Positions 23,999-36,596 are shown, counted from the first letter of the stretch. The stretch is DNA of 64,000 nucleotides from Formicarius rufipectus (GCA_013399695.1 VXAU01002503.1:287320-351319); one strand, 5' to 3'. Numbers and translations are program-made. The notes: generated by a model not told the origin, from the letters alone.

Positions 23999-26900
23999 CG
24001 GGTTTCCCATGGCTCCCCCTTGCCCATGGGCTGTGGAGCAGAGCGGGGTGAGGCAGATGGGCAGAGCTGCAGGTGTGCAGGGCTGGGAGGAAGCGAAGCA
24101 GCAGGAGAGGGAGGCCCTGAGGAGGAGGCAGAGTCTGTCACCCTGCGGAGACACACTCTTTGATGGTCACATGTGAGAGCTCCGGCGGGGCAGCCACATC
24201 CTGCCCGCGGTGGCTGCTCCGAGCGCCGCCGCAGTTCGCTGTTTGTGCTGGAAACCAGCACTGGCACCAGCTCGGTGAGCAGTCACCAGCTCGGAGCAGG
24301 CACGGCTGAGGTTTGGCTGCCAGCTTGGTAACCTCTCCTAAACAAAATTCAGGAAAAAAATCTCCTCTGTCGCTCCCCCTGCTCCAGTGTGTGCTCCCTG
24401 TGGCACAGTGCTGCATCCCTCCCTCCCTGCTGCTGGGAGGAAGCAGGCAGGGAGTCAGGGAGAGGGAAATGGGGGTGCTGGGAGAGCTCAGCATGATGAC
24501 AGTGCAGATGGGAATGCTCTGGAAAAGCTGCAGAGTGTCTCATTTCTTTGCAATATTTAGTGTCTCCACCTGGCACTGCTGTATATTATCAGGGATGCTG
24601 CGTTCCCATGTCCTAGAGTTTCAGAATTTCAGTTTGACTTATAATTTAGAGACTGTGACCCATGGTGGTTTGGAACTAAAACAGGTCTGGAAAAGGTAGA
24701 GTTTTTTGCAGAGCAAACTCAGCTCCACAGCTCCATTTACTTCCTACTCATCTTTCAAACCTCCACAGGTTCTTCCCTACCAAGCTTTGCTCTGTCTCAC
24801 TTTTAAATCTGTCACAATTCACTTGGTTTAACATTGAAATGAGAGACAGATCTGAGCAAGCAAACTCTGGGCCAGAACGTTCAGTATCTTTGCAGCTGGA
24901 TCCATTAATGTGGGACCAGAGGGTGGAATTTCCCAGCATGTTCGGTGCACAAGCCACACACTTAAAAAAAATAAAAACAAAAATCCCCTGCTAAAGAAGC
25001 CAGTGGGAAAAGCACACAGGATGGTGAGACAAGCTGGGGACTTAGTGCAGCTCATTCCAGGGGATCCCAGCCAGCACCTGCACATCATTCATCTTCTTTT
25101 ATTGCCCTTTCTCAGCTCCTTGCTGTATTTTAATGCAAAGCCTGATACCCGCTTTGGAAGGAGACATTATCCAGGCCTTCCCATGTGCTTGGGAACGCTG
25201 CTGGCCCTGTCTTCTGGCCAGATAAATAGGCAGAAGAAGAATTTGGGATCAGGGATGTGATGAAAGTGTTTTCACCATCAGAAGCCTTGCTTCCCTCAGC
25301 CTGTCCTGAGCAAAGCCTGGGCCACAAGGTCGTGACCTGGACTCAGCTTCTCTGGAATTGCATGTTGGCATCTCTGCTTCTGTTCAGCCCTGGAGCTATG
25401 CTAGAGTCTAAAATTCAGGGTTTCCTCCCACTTCCATGGTATTTTTTTCCTTCCAGCCTTCATCCCGGGCTGGGAGTGCTGTGTCAGCCCATCCCAAAGT
25501 CTCTTTCCCAGTGGGGACATGCTGGGACCCAGTGCCCAGCATCGTAGGTAGGTCATGCTCCTGAAACTCTGTGGCATTGCCCTGTGCTGTGTGGGAGCAT
25601 GGAGTGCAAGACCCACCAGTGGGAGGGTGGAAGGACTGGGATAAGGGGCTAGTCCTGGCCCCATCCCTGGCTCTGGCACTGCTGGCCATGCAGCAGCAGG
25701 TGTAGTGTGACATGCTTGCTCTTGGGGCTAATCCCTTGTCCCTATTTTCCTCTCAGCATGGGAAAGCAAATCACTGCTTTTAATCTCATTTTCCAGCTCC
25801 CACTCCAGAGGGGTCCCAGGCCCAGGTGAGAATGCCTTGGCTTCCTGGCTCTGTTTATCCCCTGACCTGATGAAGGGGATTTTCCAAGTTACAGGACAGT
25901 AGGAACTGCTGGGGCCACAGAGATCTGACAGGACATCACAAAGGCATGGAGGTCACACTCCAGGGAGCATGGATCCCACCAGGGAAAGTGGGAAGAGCAG
26001 GGTCTGGGTCTGGGCATGTCCTTTGCGTCTGTGACTTGGATTTTTCTCACTGGCACAGACCTCTGGGTGCTAAACCAGCCCCTTTTCATTGACTGAGGTT
26101 CCTGCACGATGCACCCCTCACACACTCCTCCCTGGCAGAGCTGGGACCCCAAATCCACTGCCAGCACAGGGAGGAGTGAGAACAAGGGCTCAGGCAGCAG
26201 CCAGTTTTGCCATGTCCCTGTCCCAGATAACCACTGGTGACCCCAGAGCATCCTCCTCCCCTCTCATCCCCGGGAGGTCCTGACAAGCCTGCTCTTCCAC
26301 TCCAGCTCTGCCTGCAGCCCTGTCTTTGCAGCTCCTTAGCAGGCAGCAGCTTCAGACACATTTTGTGGCCACACGCAGAGACAATAATCACTCGTGGTCT
26401 GGCCCCAGTGCTTCCAGCAGCCCGGTCGGAGGCGGCAGGGATGGGATTCCTGCCCAGCCCGGTGCTGGGCTGACCCTCGCCCACCCGCAGGAGCCCCCAG
26501 GCTGGGGTGCAGGGGACAGGCTGCCAGCCTCGGGGCAGCACGGGTTTAAGAGCAGCCCGAACATCCCGCTGCGCACCAGCCCGCAGAGCCCCACATGGGT
26601 TTGCCGGAGGCTGAAACGTGACTGGAGCTGGGGTTGTGGTAAGTGGGTGGGATGAGAGTTTCACGACCTGGTTCCAGCAGAGGCGTGGGCAGCATCACTG
26701 GAATGATTAATGCTGGGGGGGAGGCAGAGAGAGACCCAGCACTGTGCTGATAAGGGAGGGCTGACAGAGACGAACGGCAATAACAGAAAGGACCCGCTTG
26801 TCAGTCACTGCAAGAAATCCCCCCCCACACACACACCACCCCAGGAAATGATAGATTGGGAATGCCACCTGCTTCCACCTCTGTTGACTCAAACCATGGG

Positions 26901-27540
26901 ATACCTGGGAGGCCAGCGCTCACACTATGTGAGATTTCAGCGTTATTTATTGGAGCTCGTAATTCAGATGAGAAAATGGAAAATATCATGCATCCCTCAT
27001 CCCAGCTGCCTCCCAGGCTGCCCAGCCTGATGCTGCTCCCAGCCTCCCAGCTCCTGGCAGCTGAGAGGTGAAGCACACAAGAATCCAGATGATCCCTAAA
27101 GCCCCACTTCCCGAGGCTCTGGAGAGTCGGGTCCTTGCAAATTCACTCTGCAGCTGCCAGAGAGAGGATGGGGGGCAGGTGTGGGGAAGGGGAGGTGTGA
27201 GATGAGAGGACCAGATGCTTCGTAGGGAGCAGCTCTGAGATGCTCAGCACGGGCACTGGTGGTGCTGCTGCTGGCGTGGGACCTGTGCTAGGCCACCCTG
27301 GCAGGATTTGATCCTGGCAGCAAGATTAAGTGACTTATTACCAATAAGTGGTTCTGCCCTTCCTATTACGGTCAGATAGCATCAGCTTCTGCCAGCCAGG
27401 AACAGATGCTGGTCTAAACAGCCTCCGTGGGATCAGCAGAGGAGCTCCAGTTTCCTCTGGGGCTTTATGGACAGTGAATCATCGTGCGATGTGTGAGCAG
27501 CCCCATCCCAGTTGGGATCTGCGGCCACCCCCTTTCCAGC
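23999..27540. other. Non-coding stretch, no gene seen
   Basis: Unique sequence. I see no transposon of a family I know, and no exon with credible splice signals. Confidence 0.5.
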
Positions 27541-27960
27541 TGAGATCAGCAGCGCCTCTCCGGTGGGATCCGCGGCCGTCCCCTCCCCACCTTGTTCCAA
27601 TGCTTGCTGCGTTTCGAACGCGATGACAATATAAGCGACCTCCGACGATCACACGCGTGAAGCGGCTGCATCACCCCAAGGGTTCCCTCCAGGCTAAAGA
27701 CGGGGCCGGGCGGGGACCCTCTGGGAACGGGGGGTCCCTCTCCGGGGCTGGGCACAGATCGGTGTCGGCTTGCCTGAGGGCGGATTCATTGTGGGGTGGC
27801 GGGGCCAGCCGTGTGTATCATCTCCGGACGGGGCTCTGCAGCGCTGCCCGGCTCCCGGAGCCGTCCCCGAGCCGGGCTGCGAGTGCCCCCGCGCGGTACC
27901 GGGGTCGGGATGGGGATGGAGATGGAGCCGGGGATGAAGACAGCATCGGGATAACTGGAG
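27541..27960. promoter_or_regulatory. CpG-dense island of unknown gene
   Basis: CpG dinucleotides are frequent (for example TTTCGAACGCGATGAC, GCGACCTCCGACGATC and CACACGCGTGAAGCGG near 27610-27665), unlike the CpG-poor flanks. A CAATATAAGC string lies at about 27628. It looks like an unmethylated promoter or enhancer, but no exon can be assigned to it. The composite minisatellite begins at its right edge. Confidence 0.4.
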
Positions 27961-28233
27961 CTGGGGATGGATGGAGCCAGATTTGGGGATGAATGGAACC
28001 AGGGATGGGGATGGAGACGAGATGGGGATGGATGGAGCTGGGGATGGGGATGGATGGAGCCAAATTTGGGGATGGATGGAGCCGGGGATGGGGATGGAGA
28101 CGGGATGGGGATGGATGGAACTGGGGATGGGGATGGATGGAGCCAAATTTGGGGATGGATGGAGCTCGGGATGGGGATGGATGGAGCCAAATTTGGGGAT
28201 GGATGGAGCTAGGGATGGGGATGGCTGGAACCA
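27905..28233. repeat. Composite GGGGATGGATGGAGC minisatellite
   Basis: Imperfect tandem array built from GGGGATGG, GGATGGAGC and an interspersed CAAATTTGGGGATGG module. The modules recur in a mixed order, giving a higher-order pattern of roughly 44 bp in the right half. Long open frames here are repeat-encoded and not genes. Confidence 0.95.
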
Positions 28234-29218
28234 TGTTCAAGCCCACTACCCTCCTCCCTGCTAAGTACAGCATGTCCCTCACTGGGATGGGTAAATTCAA
28301 GATGTTCACCTCCAAATATATGAACAAGAGTGAATTCTGCAGGCCTGGGCTGCTGCCCCTGGGGCCGGGGGCTGGGGAAAGGGCAGTTCCCGTTGTGGGG
28401 AAGGGGCTGCTCTCCTCCCATCACCCCCGGCTGCTGTGCCAGGCCGTGTGCTGGTGAAAAGGCTGGCGGCGTGGCCAGCAGCCCGCGGTGGTACAGTCCA
28501 GGAGGGTAATGGGTATTGGATTGCTCCCTTAGGTCTGTTCTTGAACCTAATCCTCATTAGACTGAAACCCATTTCAATTAAGACAGGCTGGGCTCCTCCT
28601 TTGTCTTTCTTTTAATTGGACCGTTCCCGCTGCTAAATGGGCAGCTTAAGCATCCCAAAGACCCTGAGAAAAGCCCGGCATGTCCCCTAATGGGGTTTGA
28701 AAGTGGAGAAATAACAGCATAATCAGTCTCTTCCTCTTTGTGTCAGCCCTTGATTCACACCGCCTGCCCCCCTCCCCTTCACACCCTTTCACTGAGTGGC
28801 TGCTGACAGATGGGAACAGGGCCGCCACCTCAATGGGGTTTGTCGGGGGCTTTCATGGGCCCTGTTGCCATTCTTTGGCCCTTCTTCTTCGTCTACTCGT
28901 GGCCTTTGTGCCAAGAGTGGGAACAAGCTGGGAAAGCTGAGCCCGTTCTGTAAATACCTGCCTCCACCAGATCAGCTTAAAGGACAAGATGGGAAATACT
29001 TGGCACAGCTCTTTATCCCTTTCCTCCACTCGCCTTAATTTCCCCCTCCACCCCCTCGTGTTCTTTTTTGTTTTAGTATCTTTATCTCGATTTTCCCTGG
29101 ACCTTTTTCCTCCACTGGCCTTCTGCTGTCACCCTTTCCTTCTGTTATTCTTCCAGTGACCCCTTTGGTGGCCACCGTGGGTCAGCTTCTGGCTCAACTT
29201 CTCCTCTCAGGAGAAGGT
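28234..29218. other. Non-coding stretch with candidate conserved element
   Basis: No gene or known repeat. The part at 28535-28720 is listed as a candidate element. Confidence 0.5.
28535..28720. promoter_or_regulatory. Candidate conserved non-coding element
   Basis: Clean unique sequence with homeodomain-type cores (CCTCATTAGAC, TTTCAATTAAGAC, CTTTTAATTGGACC) and a CT-rich spacer. Inferred from motif clustering only. Confidence 0.25.
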
Positions 29219-29790
29219 GTATGAAGTAATTGGGTGCCCATGTGTGAAGTAATTGAGCACCCATGCATAAATTAAATGGGTGTCCATGCATAGATTAATT
29301 GGGTGCTCATGCAAGAAGTAATTGGGCGCTCATGCATAAATTAGTTGGGTGTCCATGCATAAATTAATTAGGTGCTCATGCATGAAGCGATCGGGTGCTT
29401 ATGCATAAATTAATTGGGCAGCCATGCATGCATTAATCGGGCACTCATGCATGAAGTGATGGGGTGCTCATGCATAAATTAATTGGGCGTCCATGCATAA
29501 ATTAATTGGGTGTGCTCAGGTGTGATGCCATAGGGCACTCATCCGTGTTCTAGTGGGGAGCAAACAGCTCACATGTGAACTCACTGGGTGCTCATGTGCA
29601 GTGCAGTGGAGCAATCAAACATGGCTTAATTGGGCGTTCTGGCATGAAACTAATCAGGTGCTGTGCGTGTGCTAATTGGGCCCTCATGCATAAATTAGCG
29701 GGGTGGTCATGCGTGAAGCTGTGGGGCTCTCATGCGTGGACAACTGGGTGTTCATGCATGAGGTGATGGGTGCTCAGGTGTGAAGGAATT
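29219..29790. repeat. 23-bp minisatellite, about 24 degenerate copies
   Basis: The unit approximates AATTGGGTGCTCATGC followed by ATGAAGT or ATAAATT. The two endings tend to alternate, giving a 46-bp dimer in the left half. Copies are well kept to about 29510 and decay to the right, with a second recognisable run near 29660-29790. Confidence 0.93.
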
Positions 29791-30446
29791 GGTCTGGGAG
29801 GCCATCTGGGGATCCTGTGCTCTGCTTGGACATGCTGGGAGCTGTGGCTCTTTCCCATGGCAGCTGGAGGAGAGGTGCCAGGGGTGGATGGAGTGGGTGG
29901 GAGCTGCTTGGGAGCCCCTTGGGAGCCCCCCACAGATGTCCCTCCCAGAGGTTCCCTTCTGTTCCTGCAGGAGGCTTCAGCCCCAAAAGTGGCAGCTGGT
30001 CAAGCTCAGGCAATAATTCCCAAGCAGGGCTATGGATTGCCCTTCTGCAGGGTGTGTTCCCAAGATTCTGCATGGGATGGAGGAGTCAGAGCTCAGCTGT
30101 AAGTCTGGATATCTCTTCTTCATGAATAGATGCATAACCAGACTCCTGTGTATCAGGAACTGCTGGCCACTGTGCTGGTTTCAGGCACACAGGCAGTCCA
30201 AGCCAATGCACAGGACCCGGAGAAAAAAACCCAGTAAGTTACACTTTCTTAACATTTAATTACTGCGTTTTATGGCTCTCTGTGTTTCCATGCAGGACCC
30301 TGGATTTGCCTGCACAACAAGCACGTGGTGGATGTTGTTGCTTGAACCAGCCAACTCAGAACTCAGGCAGAGGGAAATCTGTGAACCTTTCAGTGTTTTC
30401 TAGAATAATGTCCTTTTACACCTTTCCCATGGGATGTGAAACCTAT
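29791..30446. other. Non-coding stretch, no gene seen
   Basis: Unique sequence between the 23-bp array and a CR1 remnant. Nothing else identified. Confidence 0.5.
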
Positions 30447-30502
30447 AGTGGAAGGTGTTCCTACCCATGGCGGGGGTTTGGAACAATTCTGTGATTCTGT
30501 GT
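30447..30502 (+). mobile_element. CR1 LINE terminal fragment
   Basis: AGTGGAAGGTGTTCCTACCC, ATGGCGGGGGTTTGG and ATTCTGTGATTCTGTG keep the CR1 order with an internal deletion. Confidence 0.75.
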
Positions 30503-32880
30503 GACCTGCTCCTAGTCCACGGGCTCCAGGAAACCTCACTTGTCTTTTCCTGTACATCCGGAGACACGGAGAGGTGCACTTTGCAGGGTGTAGGGAGGCT
30601 GTGAAGGGTGAGAGCTTGCAGGATTCCTGACTGACTCCTGGGACACTGTCCCTCTGCTGCTGCTGCCTGGGACACATTTGCTGGAGGAGCTCTGGCTCCT
30701 TGGAGATGGCTGCAATGCTTCCCACTGGTTAGCCTTCCAAATAAATCACAGATCAGAGCACATAATCTGACCTATGGGCATTTTAATGACTCCCCAAATA
30801 TTCCTGAGCTTCTTTGCAACTTCTCTGCCTTTACAGACAAAAATCCAGAGCCCAGTTCATCTGCGTGTGATGCTGCCAGCGCATCCCAGTCCCTCCAGGC
30901 TGGAACAGGCATGAACTCGACCTCCCTCTCATGTACCAGGGGGCTTTTTTTCCCCCTTCCATATGGTGTCAAGCCCACCTTGGGCCAGAGCCCCTGGGAG
31001 AGCGCCTGGCAGACAGCTGGGAACAGAGGGGAAACAGCCTCGCAGCTCCTGTAACTTGCAAAGAGCCGCAGCAGGACGGGAGAGGGATGCAGCACCGGGA
31101 GCTGTCTCCCTGGAAACCGCAGCGGAGGAGACATAATGAGGAGTGTCCCTCCCTCCAACAGCTCTTTAATTCCTTCTTCATCTTTCTTTACAGCCCGGGG
31201 AGGGGGGTGAGGAGCCGAGTGGCGGGGCAGGGTGTCCCCCCTCAGCCCAGCCTATTGTGGGTTTATGACACTTGGCCTTAGAAAAGCACATTTTTTTTTT
31301 AACCCAGCTGCCTCTATAACTTATTGCAATGCCTTGTTATGGCTTGGGAGGGGGAGGGATGAGAAAGGAGGTCATGCAAAGGGTGCTGTGTGTCCCAGGA
31401 GGGACCCTCAGGAAAATTGGAGCAGGAAAAGGTGTGGGTTCCCACCTCCTTCTCATTTGGCTCTTTCCACAAACAAGGTGTCTAAATAATGTGTTCGAGA
31501 CTGGGGCATCCAAAGGCACACCAGGATAGACGACTGAGACAGGCATATCCCTCCAAGCTGCCAGAAAACATGGATGTTTTGGCATTCCAAAGACAGATTT
31601 GAATCAGGTGATTAATGGGGAAGAGGGATAACAGCCCCAAGGAGTCAAGGTCCCCATGTCATCACTGCTGGGTGACACCCGGCAGGTTATGCTCATTGCC
31701 TGGTCCAAACTCACTCCAAAGCCTGTAGCTGCACCCTGGGATGCCCACCTGGAATGTGGAAGCAGGCAGGAACCCTGCCCTGGTGCAAGTAGGGCTGAGG
31801 AAAGCAAGCTTCATCCCCAGAGGAAGGAGGGTCACTGGGAGCATCTTCCCCAGGGTCTTGGTGCTCATGGCTGGAGCAGATCCTTAATAACTGTGAAGTA
31901 CAACACTGGTGGGGTGTGAATCCCCCTCCCCTGGACATCCTGACCCCAGGGCTGAGCAGCTGAACTCCCTCCTTGCAGCACTTGTTCTTGCAGCAGGTCA
32001 GAAGGATGAAGCTGCCTTTCAAATCCTGCTCCAGAGCTCTTAGAAGTCGAAGCAAAGGCTCCTGCTGCCTCCTCGTGTGCATCAAAGCTTCAACCTCCTG
32101 CCCCTCAGAGCAGCGTGCCCAGGAAGGTTGGGGCTGCACAGACAGGATGATGGTGCCCTCTTGTCCCTTTGGTCCCCATTTCTGAGGCAGACATGCCTGT
32201 CCTGCCCTTTGCTTGCTCCCAAATGCCTCAAAAAGGGGAACTGGCCACAGCCTCTGGCATCTCCCACCCCCAAAACCAGAAAAGACCGAAGTAAAGCAAA
32301 ACACTCCTGCCAAATGAACACCCCTCTGCCATCCTCTGGTCAGGGACACTCACCTCCTGGGCTGCTGGGGGTCGGAGGAGAAAGTGGGGGAGCTGCTGTA
32401 ACAGTGGGGTTGTTGTGGCCCCAATAAAAGGCTCAGCAGAAGCTTGGGGTCCTTGAGTGATTGGAACCTTTCTTCCCACCTCTTCCCCTACACCTCTGTC
32501 CAAATGTGCATGACCAATGTCAGTGCTGAGCTCTGAGTCTGGAGAATGACCTCCCTTGATCTCAGACATGCTCCTCTCCTCTGTTTCCCCAGCAGGTGAA
32601 CTTTGGAGCTAACCCCTCCAAAAAGGGAATGGGATTTCTCCAAAACAGGAATGGGATTCCTCCCAGGGAAGGGCATCCTGGGGCATTCAGCCTTTTTCCC
32701 AGCAGTGCAGCCACCCCTGCAGAGCAGCTCTCCCCTGCCCAGCCCCATCCCTTGCCTAGCCCCTTTTTGTCCTTCCTCCTTTTTTGTTTTTGTTATTTGA
32801 GAAATGAATTTTAAAAACTGGAATCAGTTTTCCCTTTTGGGGAGATGAAAACCCTCAGCATTCAAGCTCCCAGAGCAGGA

Positions 32881-33010
32881 AACAGAGGCTTTTTTTTTTT
32901 TTTTTTTTTTTTTTTCTTCTGCAACTTGGAAAGACAGGGCCCTCTCTTTCCCNTCTTTTTTTTTTTTTTTTTTTTTTTTATCTGCTGCAACTTGGAAAGA
33001 CATGGCACTC
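32881..33010. repeat. 66-bp tandem duplication with poly-T tracts
   Basis: T runs at 32890-32915 and 32956-32979 are each followed by CTGCAACTTGGAAAGACA, and the two copies are offset by 66 bases. The single N at 32953 falls at the junction before the second T run. Confidence 0.9.
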
Positions 33011-33029
33011 TGTTCTCCCTGAAAGCCCC

Positions 33030-33200
33030 TCGCACTGAATGACCCCCGGGCCCTGAATGAAGTGCCTCTCAATTAAAAGTTTCCCATTGATGCTGCCTGA
33101 ATGAGACCTTGCTGCGGAATTCACCCTGCCTGAATGGCCCGGGCCTTCATCAAATATTAAGGGGCCAATAGATTTCCCACAATATTTGTACACCTTCCTT
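33030..33200. promoter_or_regulatory. Candidate conserved non-coding element
   Basis: Unique stretch with CTCAATTAAAAG, CATCAAATATTAAGG and CACAATATTTG. Three CTGAATGA-like modules recur (CACTGAATGACC, CCCTGAATGAAG, CCTGAATGAGAC). Conservation untested. Confidence 0.25.
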
Positions 33201-34439
33201 TGTGGGGATTTTTCCCTCCATTGAACCAGAAACCGTTAACACATCCGCTCCCGACGTGCCCCCTTCTGCTGCTCATTAGGGGCCGTGGTGGGGACAGTCA
33301 CTGCTGAGTGCCACCCCTGGGACGAGGGCCAGCCAGGGGGCACAGGAGCAGCCACCTGCTTGTATTCATCTTCTGGAGAGGCCAAGCCAAGCTTGAAATC
33401 CCATGGAAAAATGCAGGGTGGAGAGTCATCCTATGCCACCCCTAACTCATGCCCGCCCGGTGCCCTGGGTGAAATCCTCCTCAGGCAGGGGTTACCTGGC
33501 TGGACAGGGGTTTGCTGGCACTCTCCTGGCTCTCTCCTGGTGGTCCCAGGGAAAGGAGGTCCTCCCCTCCCAGTGCTGCTCGCCCTGCCTGGCACAAAGG
33601 GAAAGTGGGGCTGAAGTTGGGGGGCTCCCTTCCTGGCGGGGACAAAAGCTCAGGGACACTTCAACAGCACCGAGGGCCCGGCTGACAGCTCTGATTGTTA
33701 CAGCAAGGCTGCCCCGTCCTCATTAACCATGCTAATTAGGACCCATGCAGGGCAGCCTCGTGGGGGTGGGGGTGAGGAGAGAGAGGTGGGCTCTGCATAA
33801 TTTATTCTCACTTAATCTCATTAGAGGGGGATAAAAAGGGGAGAGAGAGAATTGAGTGTGGGAATGCAGTGCACGGGAGGAGAACCATCGGTCGGTTCTT
33901 TGGCACCAGTTCTTCCTGCTGGGGGACTCAGTGGAGCGAAGCATCGACATCCCTGTGTGCCAGGTGGGGAAGGGATGCGCAGGGCAGGTAGCTGAGGTTG
34001 CTCAGCAGGTCAGTGAGAGCTGGGCATGGAGCCCGGGGTGTCCACACCTCCTTCCACCTCCTCCCAGTGCTGTTTTCTCTTCCTTCATTACTCTGGAGAG
34101 TGGAATTTCAGCAGGGCTGGAGAGGTAAAGGTGCCATAGCCCTGCTGAGCAAGACAGGCCATCACCTTGCGCCAGCAGCTGTGCTGTCTGAGCTCAACTA
34201 CTTCCAGAAATGCTTGAAGAAACCATTTCTGTGCTGTTAGCAGCAGGTTATGTGGGACAGAACTGGGCAAGGTCTGTCCTGCAGTCCCCTGGGATCCTGA
34301 CTTCCTGGGGAGAGGCTCCATGCCTTTGTCCTGGTGCCAGGAGGAGGTTGCCCTTGCCCTGCCTTCAAGACCAGTTGGTTTGCAGCCTCAAATTGATGCA
34401 GATGAGAATAAGCCCTTCACTTCCCTCCAAAGCCCAAGC

Positions 34440-34484
34440 TTGATGATATCAGAGGTCTCTTCCAACCCAGATGATTCTGTGGTT
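34440..34484 (+). mobile_element. CR1 LINE terminal fragment
   Basis: TGATATCAGAGGTCTCTTCC, AACCCAGATGATTCTGTGG is a CR1 terminus. The upstream part is not recognisable. Confidence 0.7.
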
Positions 34485-35009
34485 GTGGGACCAGCATGCA
34501 GGACTGGTGCTCACACTCAGAGATGTGGAAGGGTCTCACTCTCCTTGGGCTGAGAGTGAAGGAAGGCAAGAATAACATCACTGCTCCTTGAATCTGCCTC
34601 CAGGGCTGTGGTGGGGGCTGCAAAAACCATATCCCGTTGTCCTTTGGAGCAGAAAAAATTGCCATTCCTTCCCTCCACTGACCTGGAAATTGTTAACATG
34701 TTCCTGTGGCCCGTGGGTCAGCAGCAGCACTGCCTGGGTCGCTGTGCTGCATTGTCAGGGGAGGAATTAGCCACCTGTTCCCCAGCCCTAATCCCGTGTA
34801 GGGGCACTGGCAGCTCTGCTTGGCTGGCTGCTCACCCCACCAGCTCCAGGGGCACAAAAAGGCCACTTAACCTGGGAACCACCTGGCTTGGACATCAAGG
34901 GGAAGGGGGTTCCCTTTGGAGTGGGGTCTGGGCTGTGGGAGAGGTGAGCGATGCCTGGGGCAGGAGAGCCAGGCCAGTTCAGCAGCTCTGTTCCCACCCA
35001 GGACTGGGG
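34485..35009. other. Non-coding stretch between CR1 copies
   Basis: Unique sequence. No gene or RNA seen. Confidence 0.5.
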
Positions 35010-35390
35010 TGGAACAACTGGGGTTGTTCATCCTGGAGAGAGAAGACCCTGGGGACACCTTAGAGCCCCTTCCAGTGCCTAAAGGGAGTTTATAAAACAG
35101 AGGGAGACTGACTTTTATATGGGCAGATAATGATAGGACAAGGGGGGATGGTTTCAAACTACAAGAGAAGTGGTTTTAGATTAGATTTTAGGAGGACATT
35201 CCTGGCTCTGAGGGTGGGCAGGCCCTGGCAGGGGTTGCCCAAAGGAGCTGTGGCTGGCACATCCCTGTAAGCATCCAAGGTCAGGTTGGAGCAATCTGGG
35301 CTGGTGGAAGGTGTCCCTGCCCATGGCAGGAGATGGAAAGAGATGATCTTTAAGGTCCCCTCCAACCCAAACCATCCTGTGACTCCACAT
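35010..35390 (+). mobile_element. CR1 LINE 3' end, about 380 bp
   Basis: One of the longer copies. It includes TGGGGTTGTTCATCCTGGAG, AATGATAGGACAAGGGGGGA, GATTAGATTTTAGGAGGACA, AGGGGTTGCCCAAAGGAGCT, TGGTGGAAGGTGTCCCTGCC and the terminal CCAACCCAAACCATCCTGTG. Confidence 0.95.
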
Positions 35391-36313
35391 CTCACACAGT
35401 TTGCCTGCACACAGCTGTGTGCTGAGCCTGATCCTCAGCTTGCTTTACACCCACATTTCACACCGTTGAGGGCTGCAAATGAGTCTCCTTTGCACCCATC
35501 AGCAGCGACTAAGCACTGCCTGAAGCCAGCCTTTTCTAGGTGTGGTTTTCCAGCAGACAGAACTTGGCACCAGGCAGTCTGTGTAGCAAGGCAAGAATTC
35601 CTAACTCCATCGGCGTCGAAACCTCCTCATCCTGTCCTTCCAGGGGGAAAGAGCTTGAAGATGGAACCCAACCACCAGCCCAGGCTGTGTGTCCCTCACC
35701 ACTGGCTTTCCAGAGGCTGTGCTGGGCGAGTCAAACAGTAGCCCTGGCAGTGCTCTCTGAGTGTTCCTGGACTGCCCTCTTCCCTCTGGGGAGACATCCA
35801 TATGGGGAGCATGTGCAATTTCCCATCCATGTGCTCTGCATATGTCTGAAGCACATGGAGGGAAATGGTTCCAGAGTCACAGGACCTAAAAAAAGGGGAA
35901 AAAATTAATGCCCGTGTTGAAAAAGCTTTAATCAGCCTCGTGCTCCCACACTTTGATGCTTTACTCAGCCTAACCTTGGGCTGTTTGATGCAGATGGGCT
36001 GAAGCTTTGAGGGATCAGGCTTAGAGTTTCTCGGAAAGGCCCCAAAGGTTTATTGGAAGGGGTGTCCAGACTCCTGCTGTGGGTGGAAGTTGTGAAGAAA
36101 GATGTCAGAGACACTCCTCTCTCTCCCCTCCCAGGGCTCTGTGGCATCTTCAGCTGGAGATCTGGAGGTCAGATAGAGACCTGTGTGAGAAGTCAGGGTG
36201 TTTTGGAGGTTCTTGGAAGCACCTGCTCATTTCTCCCGTGCTGCCCACACAGCTCAGAAGAATGGGCAGAGCCAGTGAGAGCGGCCACCAGGACCCAGGG
36301 ACACACACGACAG
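35391..36313. other. Non-coding stretch, no gene seen
   Basis: Unique sequence between two CR1 copies. No exon-like frame. Confidence 0.5.
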
Positions 36314-36596
36314 AACCATAGAGCATCCTGAGTCTGAAGGGATCCACAGGGATCATCCAGTCAAACTCCTGGCCATGCCCAGGACACCCCACCAATCCCA
36401 CCCTGTCCCTGAGAGCCTTGTCCAAACCACCCCGAAGCTCTGGCAGCCTTGGGGCTGTTCAATGCCCCGACCATCCTCTGGGGGAAGAACCTTCCCCCGA
36501 TCCCAAACCTAACCCTCCGTCGGCACAGCTCCAGGCGTCCCCTGGGGATGCTGTCACTGGCCACGGGGAGCAGAGCTCAGTGCCTGCCCCCTTCCC
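36314..36596 (-). mobile_element. CR1 LINE 3' end
   Basis: AACCATAGAGCATCCTGAGT, GGATCATCCAGTCAAACTCC, CCAATCCCACCCTGTCCCTG, TTGGGGCTGTTCAATGCCCC and CACGGGGAGCAGAGCTCAGT match the subfamily also seen at 57130-57412. Confidence 0.92.

Larger units (their letters stand above)
30503..34439. other. Non-coding stretch with T-tract duplication
   Basis: Mostly unique sequence. It holds the 66-bp T-tract duplication (32890-33010) and a candidate element (33030-33200). Open frames here, the largest 212 codons at 31711-32349 on the minus strand, show no domain. Confidence 0.5.

Noticed and set aside
22663..24267. Long open frames of about 470-534 codons
   Set aside because: They exist only because the 1000 N are read as open, and the rest is minisatellite.
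27694..28457. Pro/Ser/Ile-rich and Gly/Asp/Trp-rich open frames on both strands
   Set aside because: They are translations of the GGGGATGGATGGAGC array. All frames are open because the unit lacks stops.
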